IMG/VR virus record: IMGVR_UViG_3300010883_000182
Location: 1-34,350 of that record
Length of the DNA stretch: 34,350 nucleotides
Origin: a virus
Strand: one strand, 5' to 3'
Position 1 is the stretch's first letter. Every line of letters begins with the position of its first letter. The position numbers and the translations under genes are program-made. Of the stretch, positions 7,477 through 15,340 are shown one piece after another. The notes under the pieces are model-generated. The model saw only the letters and a list, made by a program, of their open reading frames with translations. It made no database searches and had not been told where the DNA came from.

Positions 7477-7872
7477 ATGAAGACCACCGACACCGCCTAC
7501 ACCGAGCACGACAAAACGCTCGTCCGCCGCGCGCACACGGGCTACCGCTTCAACGGTCGCGACATCAGCAAGGCGATCCGCAGGTCGAGCACCTTCGCCG
7601 CCGCCGAGTTGCGGCTCGCGGGGAGCGGCTGGTTCTGGTCCGCTGAGGCGGCAGACTTCGTCTACGTCGCCACGCAGACCACCGACACGACCCCCGACCA
7701 GGCCACCCTCGCCGCCGCCGAGCGATACAACGACGCGCGGGCGCACGGGTGGAACCACAGCCAGGCGCTCCGCTGGATGGACTACGCGAGGACCGAGCGC
7801 GAGCGTGAAGCCCGCGAGCGCGCCACCGCCAACTACCGCCGCCGCCAAGCGGCCGCCCACCGCCCCGCCTAA
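7477..7872 (+). CDS. Accessory protein, unknown
   Basis: This encodes 131 residues. ATG 7477 follows AGGAAAGAGGGACGAC, the same leader as the gene before. The first half is mixed (a GYRFNGRDISKAIRR stretch), followed by aromatic-rich GSGWFWSAEAADFVYVA; the C-terminal third is a charged helix rich in Arg, Glu and Ala (TEREREARERATANYRRRQ), probably alpha-helical and nucleic-acid or protein binding. No family is recognised. Hairpins on both sides make it look like a self-contained cassette. Confidence 0.65.
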   Translation: MKTTDTAYTEHDKTLVRRAHTGYRFNGRDISKAIRRSSTFAAAELRLAGSGWFWSAEAADFVYVATQTTDTTPDQATLAAAERYNDARAHGWNHSQALRWMDYARTEREREARERATANYRRRQAAAHRPA

Positions 7873-7893
7873 GTCCCCCACCGGCACCGCCCC

Positions 7894-7915
7894 ACCCCCG
7901 CTATGGAGCGGGGGT
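7894..7915 (+). terminator. Second copy of GC-rich hairpin
   Basis: ACCCCCGCT, loop ATGG, AGCGGGGGT. It differs from the hairpin at 7430-7451 only in the loop, and both are preceded by a C-rich run and followed by TTAC-GGG-like sequence. It lies after the 7477-7872 gene. Confidence 0.5.
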
Positions 7916-7955
7916 TACCGGGTGCAATCAGAACACCAAGGAGAGAGAGACGACG

Positions 7956-8339
7956 ATGACCCATACAACGATCGACGGAACGCTGACCTACGTTACAAAT
8001 GTTGCGCATGAAGTGGGGGACGACGGGGGAGAATGGGATACGTTCCGCGTCGCGGGATACCGGATCGTTCTCGCCGAGTGGTATGTCGGCATATGTGAGA
8101 TAGATCGCACTCCCATCCTGAGTGGGATTCACAATCTGAGCGATCGGACACCGCGCGTCATCGACGCATGGTCAGAAAATGTCGGGGGGGGGAACATGAT
8201 CGACGTTCTCGCGCTCAGTACGGGCGATTACTTGACAGTGACGGACGATTGCATCGTCCGTCGAGATACGTCCGATTGGGATAGTTGGGTCATCGACGCC
8301 GATCCGGTTGATGTTGTAGTCCTTCCGGCGCGCCGCTAG
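7956..8339 (+). CDS. Accessory protein with base use unlike its neighbours
   Basis: This encodes 127 residues. ATG 7956 follows AAGGAGAGAGAGACGACG, a variant of the recurrent leader. Base and codon choice are visibly less GC-rich than in flanking head genes (runs such as AATGGGATACG and GTTGATGTTGTAG), which suggests recent acquisition. The protein is acidic with alternating hydrophobic residues, probably mostly beta strand, without Cys pairs or membrane segments. No family is recognised. It ends just before a strong bidirectional terminator. Confidence 0.7.
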   Translation: MTHTTIDGTLTYVTNVAHEVGDDGGEWDTFRVAGYRIVLAEWYVGICEIDRTPILSGIHNLSDRTPRVIDAWSENVGGGNMIDVLALSTGDYLTVTDDCIVRRDTSDWDSWVIDADPVDVVVLPARR

Positions 8340-8374
8340 CCGCCCCGCCCGCACCCCACCCCCGCCGCCGCTCC

Positions 8375-8401
8375 AACACCCCGCCACTCGGCGGGGTGTT
8401 T
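8375..8401. terminator. Bidirectional intrinsic terminator
   Basis: AACACCCCGCC and GGCGGGGTGTT form a perfect 11-bp stem with loop ACTC, then one more T and GCG. It sits between the + strand accessory genes ending at 8339 and the minus-strand HTH gene ending at 8405, where convergent transcripts need stopping. Confidence 0.75.
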
Positions 8402-8407
8402 GCGTTA
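8392..8407. repeat. 16-bp direct repeat, left copy
   Basis: CGGGGTGTTTGCGTTA here is repeated exactly at 8685-8700. This copy includes the 3' arm of the terminator and the stop codon of the minus-strand HTH gene. Confidence 0.85.
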
Positions 8408-8596
8408 TCCCGAGGGCGTTTGCAGCATCGCGTCTAGGGCAGCGCGGGGCACGAGGAGGCGGCGACCTAAGCGAATCACGGGGATCTCCCCGCGCTGCAC
8501 AGCCTCGTAAGCGAGGCGTCGCCCAATGCCCAACCGGGCTGCCGCCTCATCTACGGTCATGGTCTCGCTGAGGTGCCTGTTCGCGACGATTGTCAT
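8405..8596 (-). CDS. Excisionase-type helix-turn-helix protein, antisense in the head operon
   Basis: This encodes 63 residues. ATG at 8596 is chosen because GGAG lies eight bases upstream; an in-frame start at 8653 would add 19 residues without a better site. MTVDEAAARLGIGRRLAYEAV, then RGEIPVIRLGRRLLVPRAALDAML, is the full HTH_17/excisionase layout with the Gly-Arg-Arg wing. It is of the same broad family as the protein at 3420-3650 but clearly diverged. It is the only minus-strand gene within the structural half, is flanked by 16-bp direct repeats and has its own terminator. Upstream, TCCGACGG occurs twice in tandem (minus strand, 8660-8679), a possible operator. A regulator role is inferred. 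Confidence 0.85.
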   Translation of the reverse strand: MTIVANRHLSETMTVDEAAARLGIGRRLAYEAVQRGEIPVIRLGRRLLVPRAALDAMLQTPSG

Positions 8597-8684
8597 GTGG
8601 TGCGCTCCGTTCTTTGTGTGGAAGGATCGCACGGAGCAGGCGTGGCGAACCACCCTGAACCGTCGGAATATCCGTCGGATTCGC

Positions 8685-8700
8685 CGGGGTGTTTGCGTTA
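8685..8700. repeat. 16-bp direct repeat, right copy
   Basis: This is an exact second copy of CGGGGTGTTTGCGTTA, 293 bases from the left copy. It provides the -35 region of the promoter at 8693-8721. Confidence 0.85.
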
Positions 8701-8721
8701 CGCGCGCTCCACCTAGATAAT
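8693..8721 (+). promoter_or_regulatory. Probable promoter for the protease-capsid operon
   Basis: TTGCGT (8693-8698) and GATAAT (8716-8721) are 17 bases apart. This is the best sigma-70-type match seen in the window. It points to the prohead protease gene at 8774 and follows the terminator and antisense HTH gene, so it probably restarts late transcription. Confidence 0.55.
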
Positions 8722-8773
8722 CACCGCAAGCAACATCACGGCCTCACAGCCCCCAGATCAGGGGGACGCCGCG

Positions 8774-9631
8774 ATGGACCAGCTCCGCTCCTACCACACC
8801 TTCACGGCGCAGCGCGCCCAGGACGCCCCCGTCGGCGTCCACCAGTTCGTCATCTCCACCGACGACCTCGCCCGCGACGGCGCGATCATCGAGGCGAAGG
8901 GCTGGAAGTTCGACAACTTCCGCAAGAACCCCGTCGTGCTCTACCAGCACGACGACTTCCACACCGCGCCCATCGGCCGCGTCGTGGACGACTCCCTCGG
9001 CACCCGCGCCGGCAAACTCAGCGCCTCGATCCAGTTCGACATGGACGACCCTGAGTCCGCCCGCATCGAGGGCAAGGTCGCGCGCGGCTACATGAGCGCG
9101 ACCAGCGTCCGCTGGCTGCCAATCAAGGCGGAGATGCAGGAGCGCGAGATCGACGGCGAGACGCGCGAGGTCTACGTCTTCCAAGAGCAGGAGCTGCTGG
9201 AAGTCTCGATCGTCAGCATCCCCGCCGACCCCGGCGCGCTGATCAAGCGCAGCGACGGCGAGCCCCTCGACATCGCCGCCCTCCTCACCCCGCCGCCAGA
9301 CGTTATCGACCTCCGCGGCGACCCATACCACACCGACCCCGACCCCCTGACAACGGTGACCGCCTATTTCCGCGCGCTCGATGAGCAACTGTCCCCCGCA
9401 GCCTTCGATCGTCTTGACGATCAGGAGCGGGAATTGGCGACGCGTCTTTACGCCCGCCTTGGTGGACTGCTCGCGGACGCGCCCGAGGCCCCGGCCCCGC
9501 CGGACCTCCTGCCCCTGGCCGACGGCATCCGCGCGATCACGGACTCCGTGACCGCCTTGGCCGAACGCCCCCCCATCGACATCGCGCGCCTCGTGGACGA
9601 GCGCATCGCCGCTCGCACCGGCCGCGCCTAA
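8774..9631 (+). CDS. HK97-type prohead protease (peptidase S78)
   Basis: This encodes 285 residues. The fold marks are in order: NPVVLYQHD with His59, GYMSATSVRW with the probable nucleophile Ser111, and LLEVSIVSIPADPGAL with Glu143. It matures the prohead by cutting the scaffold part of the capsid protein, which is encoded directly downstream. The C-terminal 100 residues are extra and may act as scaffold or self-cleavage region. It follows the promoter at 8693-8721. Confidence 0.92.
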   Translation: MDQLRSYHTFTAQRAQDAPVGVHQFVISTDDLARDGAIIEAKGWKFDNFRKNPVVLYQHDDFHTAPIGRVVDDSLGTRAGKLSASIQFDMDDPESARIEGKVARGYMSATSVRWLPIKAEMQEREIDGETREVYVFQEQELLEVSIVSIPADPGALIKRSDGEPLDIAALLTPPPDVIDLRGDPYHTDPDPLTTVTAYFRALDEQLSPAAFDRLDDQERELATRLYARLGGLLADAPEAPAPPDLLPLADGIRAITDSVTALAERPPIDIARLVDERIAARTGRA

Positions 9632-9650
9632 GCGAAAGGACCGCCGGACC

Positions 9651-11186
9651 ATGTCCGACCTCCCTGAGACCAACACGGCGGAGGCCCCCGCCTCCGACCC
9701 GACCGCAGACGCCATCGCCCTGATGGCCGCCGGCATCGGCACGCTTTCCGAGACCGTTAGCGCCTTGGCGACCCGCCAGGCCGAGACGGAAGAGCGCGTC
9801 AGCGCCGACATCGACAAGCGCCTAACCACCATCGCCGGCGAGACCCGCACCACGCGGCGCCCCGAGGGCGAAACGCAGCGCGAGCCCCGCATCGAAGTCC
9901 CCGACCGGTTCCGCACCTACGGCTATGGCGACCCCAGCCCCGCCGAGGTCGCCTGGGGCCAGCGCGCCGGCATGACCGCAGCCGAGCTCCGCGAGACCGT
10001 CATGCGCTCCAACCTTGAGGTTGCGATGCTCGTCCTCGGCGGCACGCAAGACCGCAAAGGCATCGGCGAGGTCGCGATCCCCGACGACCTGCAAACGGCC
10101 TTCCGCACCCACGCCTTCGAGGGCGTCGGCCCCCGGCCGTTTGTCACCGACGGCGAAGGCCGCAAGGTTCGCGCGATGGACAGCGCTGAGTCGGGCTTCG
10201 GCCTGGAGCTCATCGGCGTCCAGTACGTGACGAACATGTGGGAGGCCGCCCGCAACCTCGACAGCATCGTCTCGGACATTCGCACGGTCCCGATGACCGC
10301 GCCCACCATGACGATCCCGATCGACGGCGACATGCCGGAGATGCTGTTCGTCGGCGAATCGACCACGTCCAGCGCGACCGCATACACCACGTCCAAGACG
10401 GGCTCGGGCAACCGCGACCTCACCGCCAAGAAGTTCACCATCCAGCAAATCTGGTCCGGGGAACTGGGCGAGGACAGTGTGGTCCCCTGGATTCCCTTCC
10501 TGCGCGACCAGCTCAACATGGCGGCGGCGTCGTACCTCGGGTCGGCCTACCTCAACGGCGACACGACCAACGCCGGCACCGGCAACATCAACCTCGATGA
10601 CGCCGACCCCGCCGACACCAAGCATTACCTTGCCTGGGACGGGATTCGCCACTACTGGCTGGTTGACGCCACGGGCCAGGGTAAGGACATGGCGGCTGCC
10701 CTCGACGACGCGGAGATCACGGTCGCACGCGGCAAGCTCAACGGCGGCGACGACGACATTGACAACCTGATCAAGAACATCAACTGGGGCCTCAACCCCC
10801 GTGACCTGCGGTTGGTCTGCGACTGGGACACCTACATCCAACTGACGCAGTTGGACTCCGTGAAGACGATCGACAAGTACGGCCCGCAGGCGACCATCGT
10901 CACCGGCGAGCTCGGCTCGATCCACGGCATCCCGATCATCAGCCCGTCGTACGCCTCGAAGACCATGGCCGACGGCAAAGCCTCCACGACCGAGGCGTCG
11001 AACACCAAGGGCCAGATCACCATCTTCGCCCCGCGTGGCTACATCGGCGGCGTGCGACGCGAAATGCAGTTGTTCTTCGATCGCATCCAGCGCACCGACC
11101 AGTTCCTCTTCGAGCTCTACACGCGGCGCGGCTTCAACCGCCACGGCGCCAACGTCGCCGCCGGCATCTACAACATCACCGTCTGA
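9651..11186 (+). CDS. Major capsid protein, HK97 fold, with N-terminal scaffold region
   Basis: This encodes 511 residues. Residues 1 to about 80 are helical and charged (SETVSALATRQAETEERVSA), as in the delta domain removed by the protease upstream. After about residue 165 the HK97-type sequence follows, with DSIVSDIRTVPMTAPTMTIP, a long AAASYLGSAYLNGDTT helix, DNLIKNINWGLNPRDLRLVCD and the late IFAPRGYIGG...RRGFNRHGANV end typical of these capsid proteins. It builds the icosahedral shell around the portal. AAAGGA precedes the start. Confidence 0.93.
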   Translation: MSDLPETNTAEAPASDPTADAIALMAAGIGTLSETVSALATRQAETEERVSADIDKRLTTIAGETRTTRRPEGETQREPRIEVPDRFRTYGYGDPSPAEVAWGQRAGMTAAELRETVMRSNLEVAMLVLGGTQDRKGIGEVAIPDDLQTAFRTHAFEGVGPRPFVTDGEGRKVRAMDSAESGFGLELIGVQYVTNMWEAARNLDSIVSDIRTVPMTAPTMTIPIDGDMPEMLFVGESTTSSATAYTTSKTGSGNRDLTAKKFTIQQIWSGELGEDSVVPWIPFLRDQLNMAAASYLGSAYLNGDTTNAGTGNINLDDADPADTKHYLAWDGIRHYWLVDATGQGKDMAAALDDAEITVARGKLNGGDDDIDNLIKNINWGLNPRDLRLVCDWDTYIQLTQLDSVKTIDKYGPQATIVTGELGSIHGIPIISPSYASKTMADGKASTTEASNTKGQITIFAPRGYIGGVRREMQLFFDRIQRTDQFLFELYTRRGFNRHGANVAAGIYNITV

Positions 11187-11218
11187 ATCCTCCTCAGCGG
11201 TAGATGGAAGGAGACCTC

Positions 11219-11590
11219 ATGCCGCAGCGACCAGGCCGACCACAACGCGAGGGCATCCACGCACTGGGCGTGGAACCTCGGCAGATCGACGACCCCGGCA
11301 ACGCCGGCACCATCCCCGGCAACCAGTCCGGCTACGTGGAGCTGACCAGTGGAGGCGCGGAGACGCGCACCCTGGCCGATCCCCAGTTCCGGGGGCAGAT
11401 ACTGGATCTCGTGTTCGTCTCGGACGGCGGCGACTGCGTCGTCACCGCGTCGAGCCCGCTCAACCAGACCGGCAACACCGTGATGACGTTCGCCGACATC
11501 GGCGACCACGTCCGCATCGTGGGCTTCAACAACGCCACCGACGGCTGGGAGTGGCGTCAAGTGGCGAATGACGGGGCGGCGCTGTCGTGA
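11219..11590 (+). CDS. Probable head-associated structural protein (decoration-like)
   Basis: This encodes 123 residues. ATG 11219 has AAGGAG five bases upstream, preferred over in-frame ATG 11204. The central pattern GGAETRTLADPQFRGQ, then VSDGGDCVVTASSPLNQTGN, then WRQVANDGAALS is a small beta-rich unit seen in proteins near capsid genes of other phages. The position right after the capsid gene suggests a decoration or capsid-stabilising role. That is inference; no enzymatic motif is present. The end overlaps the next gene as GTGA. Confidence 0.65.
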   Translation: MPQRPGRPQREGIHALGVEPRQIDDPGNAGTIPGNQSGYVELTSGGAETRTLADPQFRGQILDLVFVSDGGDCVVTASSPLNQTGNTVMTFADIGDHVRIVGFNNATDGWEWRQVANDGAALS

Positions 11591-11832
11591 CCGTCGTCGT
11601 TCTCGATGTCCTCGGCCGCTACCGCTCCTCCTTGGGGGAGTGGGAGGCGGGCGGGGAAGTCCACTGCACCAACGATGAGGCGGCGCTGCTGTTGCGAGAC
11701 AGCCCCGGCAGTTTCGCCGTGCAGGGCTCCAAACCAAAGCCAGCGGCGAAGAAGGTCGGGCGCTCCACCACCACGACGGGGGTGGCGGCGTCGGACCGGC
11801 GCGCTCGGGGCGGCACGAAGCGGGGGTCGTAG
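11587..11832 (+). CDS. Small head-region protein, unknown
   Basis: This encodes 81 residues from GTG 11587, which overlaps the stop before (GTGA). The first 45 residues are compact with VLDVLGRYRSSLGEWEAGGEV; the last 35 are a basic, Ser/Thr/Ala-rich tail (KPAAKKVGRSTTTTG...). A small folded domain with a disordered basic tail suits a virion component, but no family is recognised. The stop abuts the next ATG. Confidence 0.6.
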   Translation: MTVVVLDVLGRYRSSLGEWEAGGEVHCTNDEAALLLRDSPGSFAVQGSKPKPAAKKVGRSTTTTGVAASDRRARGGTKRGS

Positions 11833-12210
11833 ATGACCATTCGCGCGCTTGCCGCCCTGAAAGTCACCACGGCCGGTGACGCTGGCGCCGCCGCTGGGAC
11901 CGCCGACACGGGGCGCGTCATCGCGGGGGAAGTGCTCGGTGCATACATCGACTACACCTCGCAGCCCGGCACGACGGATGTGACGTTGCGGACGAAGGGG
12001 ACCGCCCTGCCGTCCTACAACCTGCTTGTCGTGACCAACGGCAACACCGACGGCTTCTTCCCAGTGCGTGCCTCGCCCGTCGATTTGGCCAACGCGGCGA
12101 TCACCAACTCGCACGCCCCCTTCGTGGTGGCGGACGAACTGGAGGTCTCCGTCGCCCAGGGCGACGCCATCGCGGATGGCGTCGTCGTGCATCTCCTGAT
12201 TCGAGACTGA
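11833..12210 (+). CDS. Probable virion structural protein, unknown
   Basis: This encodes 125 residues. It is rich in Ala, Thr, Val and Gly with alternating hydrophobics, predicted beta. It has no Cys and no membrane segment. ATG immediately follows the previous stop. The context, between decoration-like proteins and the connector gene, points to a head or connector accessory protein. No family assignment is possible by eye. Confidence 0.6.
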   Translation: MTIRALAALKVTTAGDAGAAAGTADTGRVIAGEVLGAYIDYTSQPGTTDVTLRTKGTALPSYNLLVVTNGNTDGFFPVRASPVDLANAAITNSHAPFVVADELEVSVAQGDAIADGVVVHLLIRD

Positions 12211-12348
12211 GCGCGTCAAGGGAGGGCCGCTAACCGCACACCACCACACCACATGGGGCAGGGCTGGCGGCTGTTACTCCGTGGCTCCAGTGTCCACCCC
12301 GCCAGTGTCGCCCCGGCGTCCATGAAAGCCGGAATGTAGGGGACGACC

Positions 12349-13425
12349 ATGCCGAGTTGGCTTGCCACCCGCGAGTCCGTCAAGCGCGCCTCCGGCGCGA
12401 AGGGCAGCGACCGCGACGACCAGATCGACGAACTGATCCAGTCCGCGACGGACGAGATCTACCGCGACACGAATCGCGACAATGACGCGCGCCGCTTCGT
12501 CCCCTACACGGCTCTCGTGCGCCTCTACCGCTTCCCTAATCAGAACATCGTCAGCCCCAGCCACCTCCTGCTCGACGGTGACCTGCAAAGCGTCGACAGC
12601 CTGACGCGCGACGGCACCGACGTCACCGCCATCGCCTCGACGGATTACTTCTTGGAGCCGAACAACCTCGGCCCGCCCTACCACCGCATCGAGATCGACC
12701 TGGCCTCAACCGCCTTCTTCGCCGGCAAGGACACGCCGCAGCGCGCCCTCACACTGACGGGCACCTTCGCACGGCATAGCGAGACGGCCACCGCCGGCAG
12801 CCTGGGCGCCGCGATTGCCAACGGCACCGATACGTCGATGCAGGTCAAGAACGGCCGCCTCGTCGAAGTCGGGCATACCGTCCTCATCGGCACCGAGCAG
12901 GTGCGCGTGACGGACATCAGCGACAACGACATCGGCACGAACGTCGCCGGTTCCGGCCTGACCGCCTCCGTATCGGACACCGCGCTCACCCTGGGCGACC
13001 CCGCCGACAACCTCAACGTCGGCGAGGTGATCCGCATCAATAGCGAGACCCTGCGCGTGACCGCCGTCACCTCCGCCACCGTCGTCACGGTCGAGCGGGC
13101 CTACGACGGCTCCACCCTGGCGGCGCACTCCTCCGGCGACGACATCTTCGTGCGCCGCACCTACACCATCGTCCGAGGCGTCAACGGCACAACCGCCGCT
13201 GCGGCCGCCGACGACGCCGCGATCAGTACGTACGTCGTGCCCGCCGATGTCCGCAAGTGGTGTCGCGGCCTCGTCATCGTGACGATGCAGCAGGAGCAGC
13301 ACGGCTGGGGCCGGGAGATCGGCCGGGGCGAGGGCGCCTCGGAGTTTCGCGGGACGGTCTGGGACAAGTTCCAGGCGTCGATGCGGCAGAAGTACCGCTG
13401 GCACGCGATCGGGGGGCCAGTCTGA
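12349..13425 (+). CDS. Head-tail connector (adaptor) protein with inserted beta domain
   Basis: This encodes 358 residues. The N-terminus (DDQIDELIQSATDEIYRDTNR...) matches the helical start of gp6/gp15-type head-tail adaptors, which dock under the portal. The C-terminal helix VRKWCRGLVIVTMQQEQHG also fits. Residues about 160-285 form an insert with two similar units: VEVGHTVLIGTEQVRVTDI and LNVGEVIRINSETLRVTAV, a duplicated beta motif. The length is well above the usual 100-200 residues because of this insert. The 138-base gap before it holds a CTGGCGG/CCGCCAG inverted repeat and an AGGGG ribosome site. Confidence 0.75.
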   Translation: MPSWLATRESVKRASGAKGSDRDDQIDELIQSATDEIYRDTNRDNDARRFVPYTALVRLYRFPNQNIVSPSHLLLDGDLQSVDSLTRDGTDVTAIASTDYFLEPNNLGPPYHRIEIDLASTAFFAGKDTPQRALTLTGTFARHSETATAGSLGAAIANGTDTSMQVKNGRLVEVGHTVLIGTEQVRVTDISDNDIGTNVAGSGLTASVSDTALTLGDPADNLNVGEVIRINSETLRVTAVTSATVVTVERAYDGSTLAAHSSGDDIFVRRTYTIVRGVNGTTAAAAADDAAISTYVVPADVRKWCRGLVIVTMQQEQHGWGREIGRGEGASEFRGTVWDKFQASMRQKYRWHAIGGPV

Positions 13426-13883
13426 TGGTCGCCCTCAAGGTCACCACGCACGGCCCCGTCTTCAACGGCATCGGCGCGAAGATCCTGCACCAGGCCGAGC
13501 GCGACGCCGTGCAAGACCTCGTCGAGTTGGGCGAGCGGCGCGTGCAGTCGCAGCTCTACCCCGGCCACGGCCTCGTCACCGGCAACTACCGGCGCGGGAT
13601 TGTGGGGCAGGTCGGCGGCCACGTCGGCGGCGCCGGCGGCGTCTCCCAGACCTCCGGGGCGCTCTTGCAGGCGGCTACGCGCGACATCGCACGCGGCGGT
13701 CTGCAAGGCGTCGTCCACGACTCCGGCATCATCTACGGCCCCTGGCTGGAGGGCGTTAGCTCGCGCAACGACGCGACCCGCTTCAAGGGCTACCGGATGT
13801 TCCGCAACGCCGTGCAAGACCTCAACCGGATCGCACCGACGATCCTGCGTCGGCACCTGACGAAAGCAGCGCGGAAGATATGA
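13425..13883 (+). CDS. Neck protein, HK97 gp10-like
   Basis: This encodes 152 residues. Start ATG 13425 shares a base with the connector stop (TGATG). The protein begins with a short beta strand, has a helix RDAVQDLVELGERRVQSQLYPGHG, a Gly-rich middle, then YGPWLEGVSSRNDATRFKGYRMFRNA. The YGPWLEGVS and KGYRMFR segments are typical of HK97 gp10-like/minor tail joining proteins that sit at the head-tail interface. It is followed by the tail terminator candidate in overlap. Confidence 0.7.
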   Translation: MVALKVTTHGPVFNGIGAKILHQAERDAVQDLVELGERRVQSQLYPGHGLVTGNYRRGIVGQVGGHVGGAGGVSQTSGALLQAATRDIARGGLQGVVHDSGIIYGPWLEGVSSRNDATRFKGYRMFRNAVQDLNRIAPTILRRHLTKAARKI

Positions 13884-14335
13884 CCATCGCCGCCGGCCGC
13901 GACGTGCTGGTCTCCCACCTGATGGCGACGGGGTGGTTCGATGGGGGCGTGAACACCTTCGAGCCCAAGGCCGCCCCGACGGGGCAGTTCCACGCAGCGG
14001 TCTTCCTCGACGGCGTCGTGCCCGTGCCGGAGCTCTCGGGCCTGGCAGCGACGACCTACCGCTACACGTACATGGTCCGCATCTTCCGCGACATGCTGGC
14101 CGACCCCGTGGGCCAGATCGACCCCGACCTCAACGTCCTCGCCGACAAGATCATCGACGACATTAACGGCGACTTCACCCTGGGCGGCAACGTCCGCCTC
14201 GTTGACGTGCTGGGCGAAACAGGCGACCCGCTGAACGTGCGCGCCGGCTACATCCAAGTCAATCAGTCGATGTATCGAACCATCGACCTCATCATGCCGC
14301 TCGTGCTGAACGACGCGGCCGCCCAAGCGGCATAG
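13880..14335 (+). CDS. Tail terminator / tail completion protein
   Basis: This encodes 151 residues. ATG at 13880 overlaps the previous stop (ATGA). The mixed alpha/beta pattern, with an N-terminal helix (VLVSHLMATGWF), a central strand (YRYTYMVRIFRDM), the helix LNVLADKIIDDING and a final strand pair, suits the gpU-like tail terminator fold that caps the tail tube. The order connector, neck, terminator, tube protein supports this. The sequence signature itself is weak. Confidence 0.6.
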   Translation: MTIAAGRDVLVSHLMATGWFDGGVNTFEPKAAPTGQFHAAVFLDGVVPVPELSGLAATTYRYTYMVRIFRDMLADPVGQIDPDLNVLADKIIDDINGDFTLGGNVRLVDVLGETGDPLNVRAGYIQVNQSMYRTIDLIMPLVLNDAAAQAA

Positions 14336-14349
14336 AGGAGCGCAGGACG

Positions 14350-14586
14350 ATGCCGACCTATCGCATCGGGAACCCCAACAACATCCCCGCCGGCATCCCG
14401 GTCTTTACCTGCGTCGACGCCTGCTGCGGCAAGCCGCAGTTCGCCGGCGGCACGTTCGACCCGGACGCGCACCCCAAGCTCAACCCCGCCCGCCTCCTGT
14501 CGGGGGGCTGGCTGCTGGGCGACGCGCCAGCGGTGAAGGCGAAGAAGAAGAAGACGGCAGCGACGAAGGGAGCCATCCGTGGCTAA
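14350..14586 (+). CDS. Small protein before the tail tube gene, unknown
   Basis: This encodes 78 residues. Seen: FTCVDACCGKPQF with three Cys near residue 25, and a Lys-rich tail (KAKKKKTAATKG). A GAGGAGCGCAGGACG ribosome region precedes the ATG. The end overlaps the tail tube gene by eight bases. It might be a small virion or assembly protein. Function not recognised. Confidence 0.6.
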   Translation: MPTYRIGNPNNIPAGIPVFTCVDACCGKPQFAGGTFDPDAHPKLNPARLLSGGWLLGDAPAVKAKKKKTAATKGAIRG

Positions 14587-15340
14587 ACGATCCGGACTCG
14601 GCGGCGCCCTCTACCTCAACGGCCTCGACCTCTCGGGCGACGTGGGCTCGATCGACCAAGCAGCCGCCTCGCGGACGCTGCTTAGCGTGCCGGGCATCGA
14701 CAAGAGCGCCAATGAACTGATTGCCGGCCTCGCCACTGGCGCGCTGGACTTCACCGGCTACTTCAACGACGCCACCGACCAACTCCACCTCACCGCTCGC
14801 GCGCTCGGTGCCGCTGCGGCGATTCAGAACATCACCTACGCGGTCGCGACGACGATCGGAGACCCCGCCTTCATGTTGCGGGCGCGGCAGGTGGACTACG
14901 CCCCCTCCCGCTCGGCCGACGGCGCACTGACCATCCCCGTGACGGCCGTGGGCGTCGACGGCGTGATCCCCGAGTGGGGCAAGATGCTGACGACCGGCCT
15001 CGTCACGCAGGGGTCGGCGGCGGCCCTGGCCTCGCTCGACAACGCCGCTTCCTCGGCCAGCGGCCTCGCCGCGATGCTGCACGTCGCCAGCATCACCGGC
15101 GGCGGCTCCACCCTGACCGTCACGATTCAAGAGTCCAGCGACGATGGCAGCGGCGACGCCTGGACGACCAAGCTCGCGATGGCGGGGGTGGCGCAGGCAT
15201 CCGCCGCCACCTCGGAGCGGGCGACCGCTACGGGCACCGTGGAGCGCTACACGCGCATCATCACGACCGGCGGCTGGACACAGGCCAAGTTCGCGCTGGC
15301 GATGCGAAGGGGGACCGCTGATGACATTGACGCGTATTAG
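14579..15340 (+). CDS. Major tail (tube) protein
   Basis: This encodes 253 residues. The start MAKRSGLGGALYLNGLDLSG, DKSANELIAGLATGALDFTGYFND and the later YAPSRSADGALTIPVTAVGVDG are the pattern of siphovirus tube proteins. It shares this pattern with the shorter protein at 15825-16232. Residues about 140-253 form an extra C-terminal beta domain (TGGGSTLTVTIQESSDDGSGDAW, then a strand-rich end), like surface domains appended to tube subunits. The tube forms stacked hexamer rings around the tape measure. Confidence 0.78.
   Translation: MAKRSGLGGALYLNGLDLSGDVGSIDQAAASRTLLSVPGIDKSANELIAGLATGALDFTGYFNDATDQLHLTARALGAAAAIQNITYAVATTIGDPAFMLRARQVDYAPSRSADGALTIPVTAVGVDGVIPEWGKMLTTGLVTQGSAAALASLDNAASSASGLAAMLHVASITGGGSTLTVTIQESSDDGSGDAWTTKLAMAGVAQASAATSERATATGTVERYTRIITTGGWTQAKFALAMRRGTADDIDAY

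Noticed and set aside
8660-8679. TCCGACGG tandem repeat upstream of the minus-strand HTH gene as a firm operator
   Set aside because: Only two short copies are seen and nothing comparable lies near the other HTH gene, so it is mentioned but not listed as a site.
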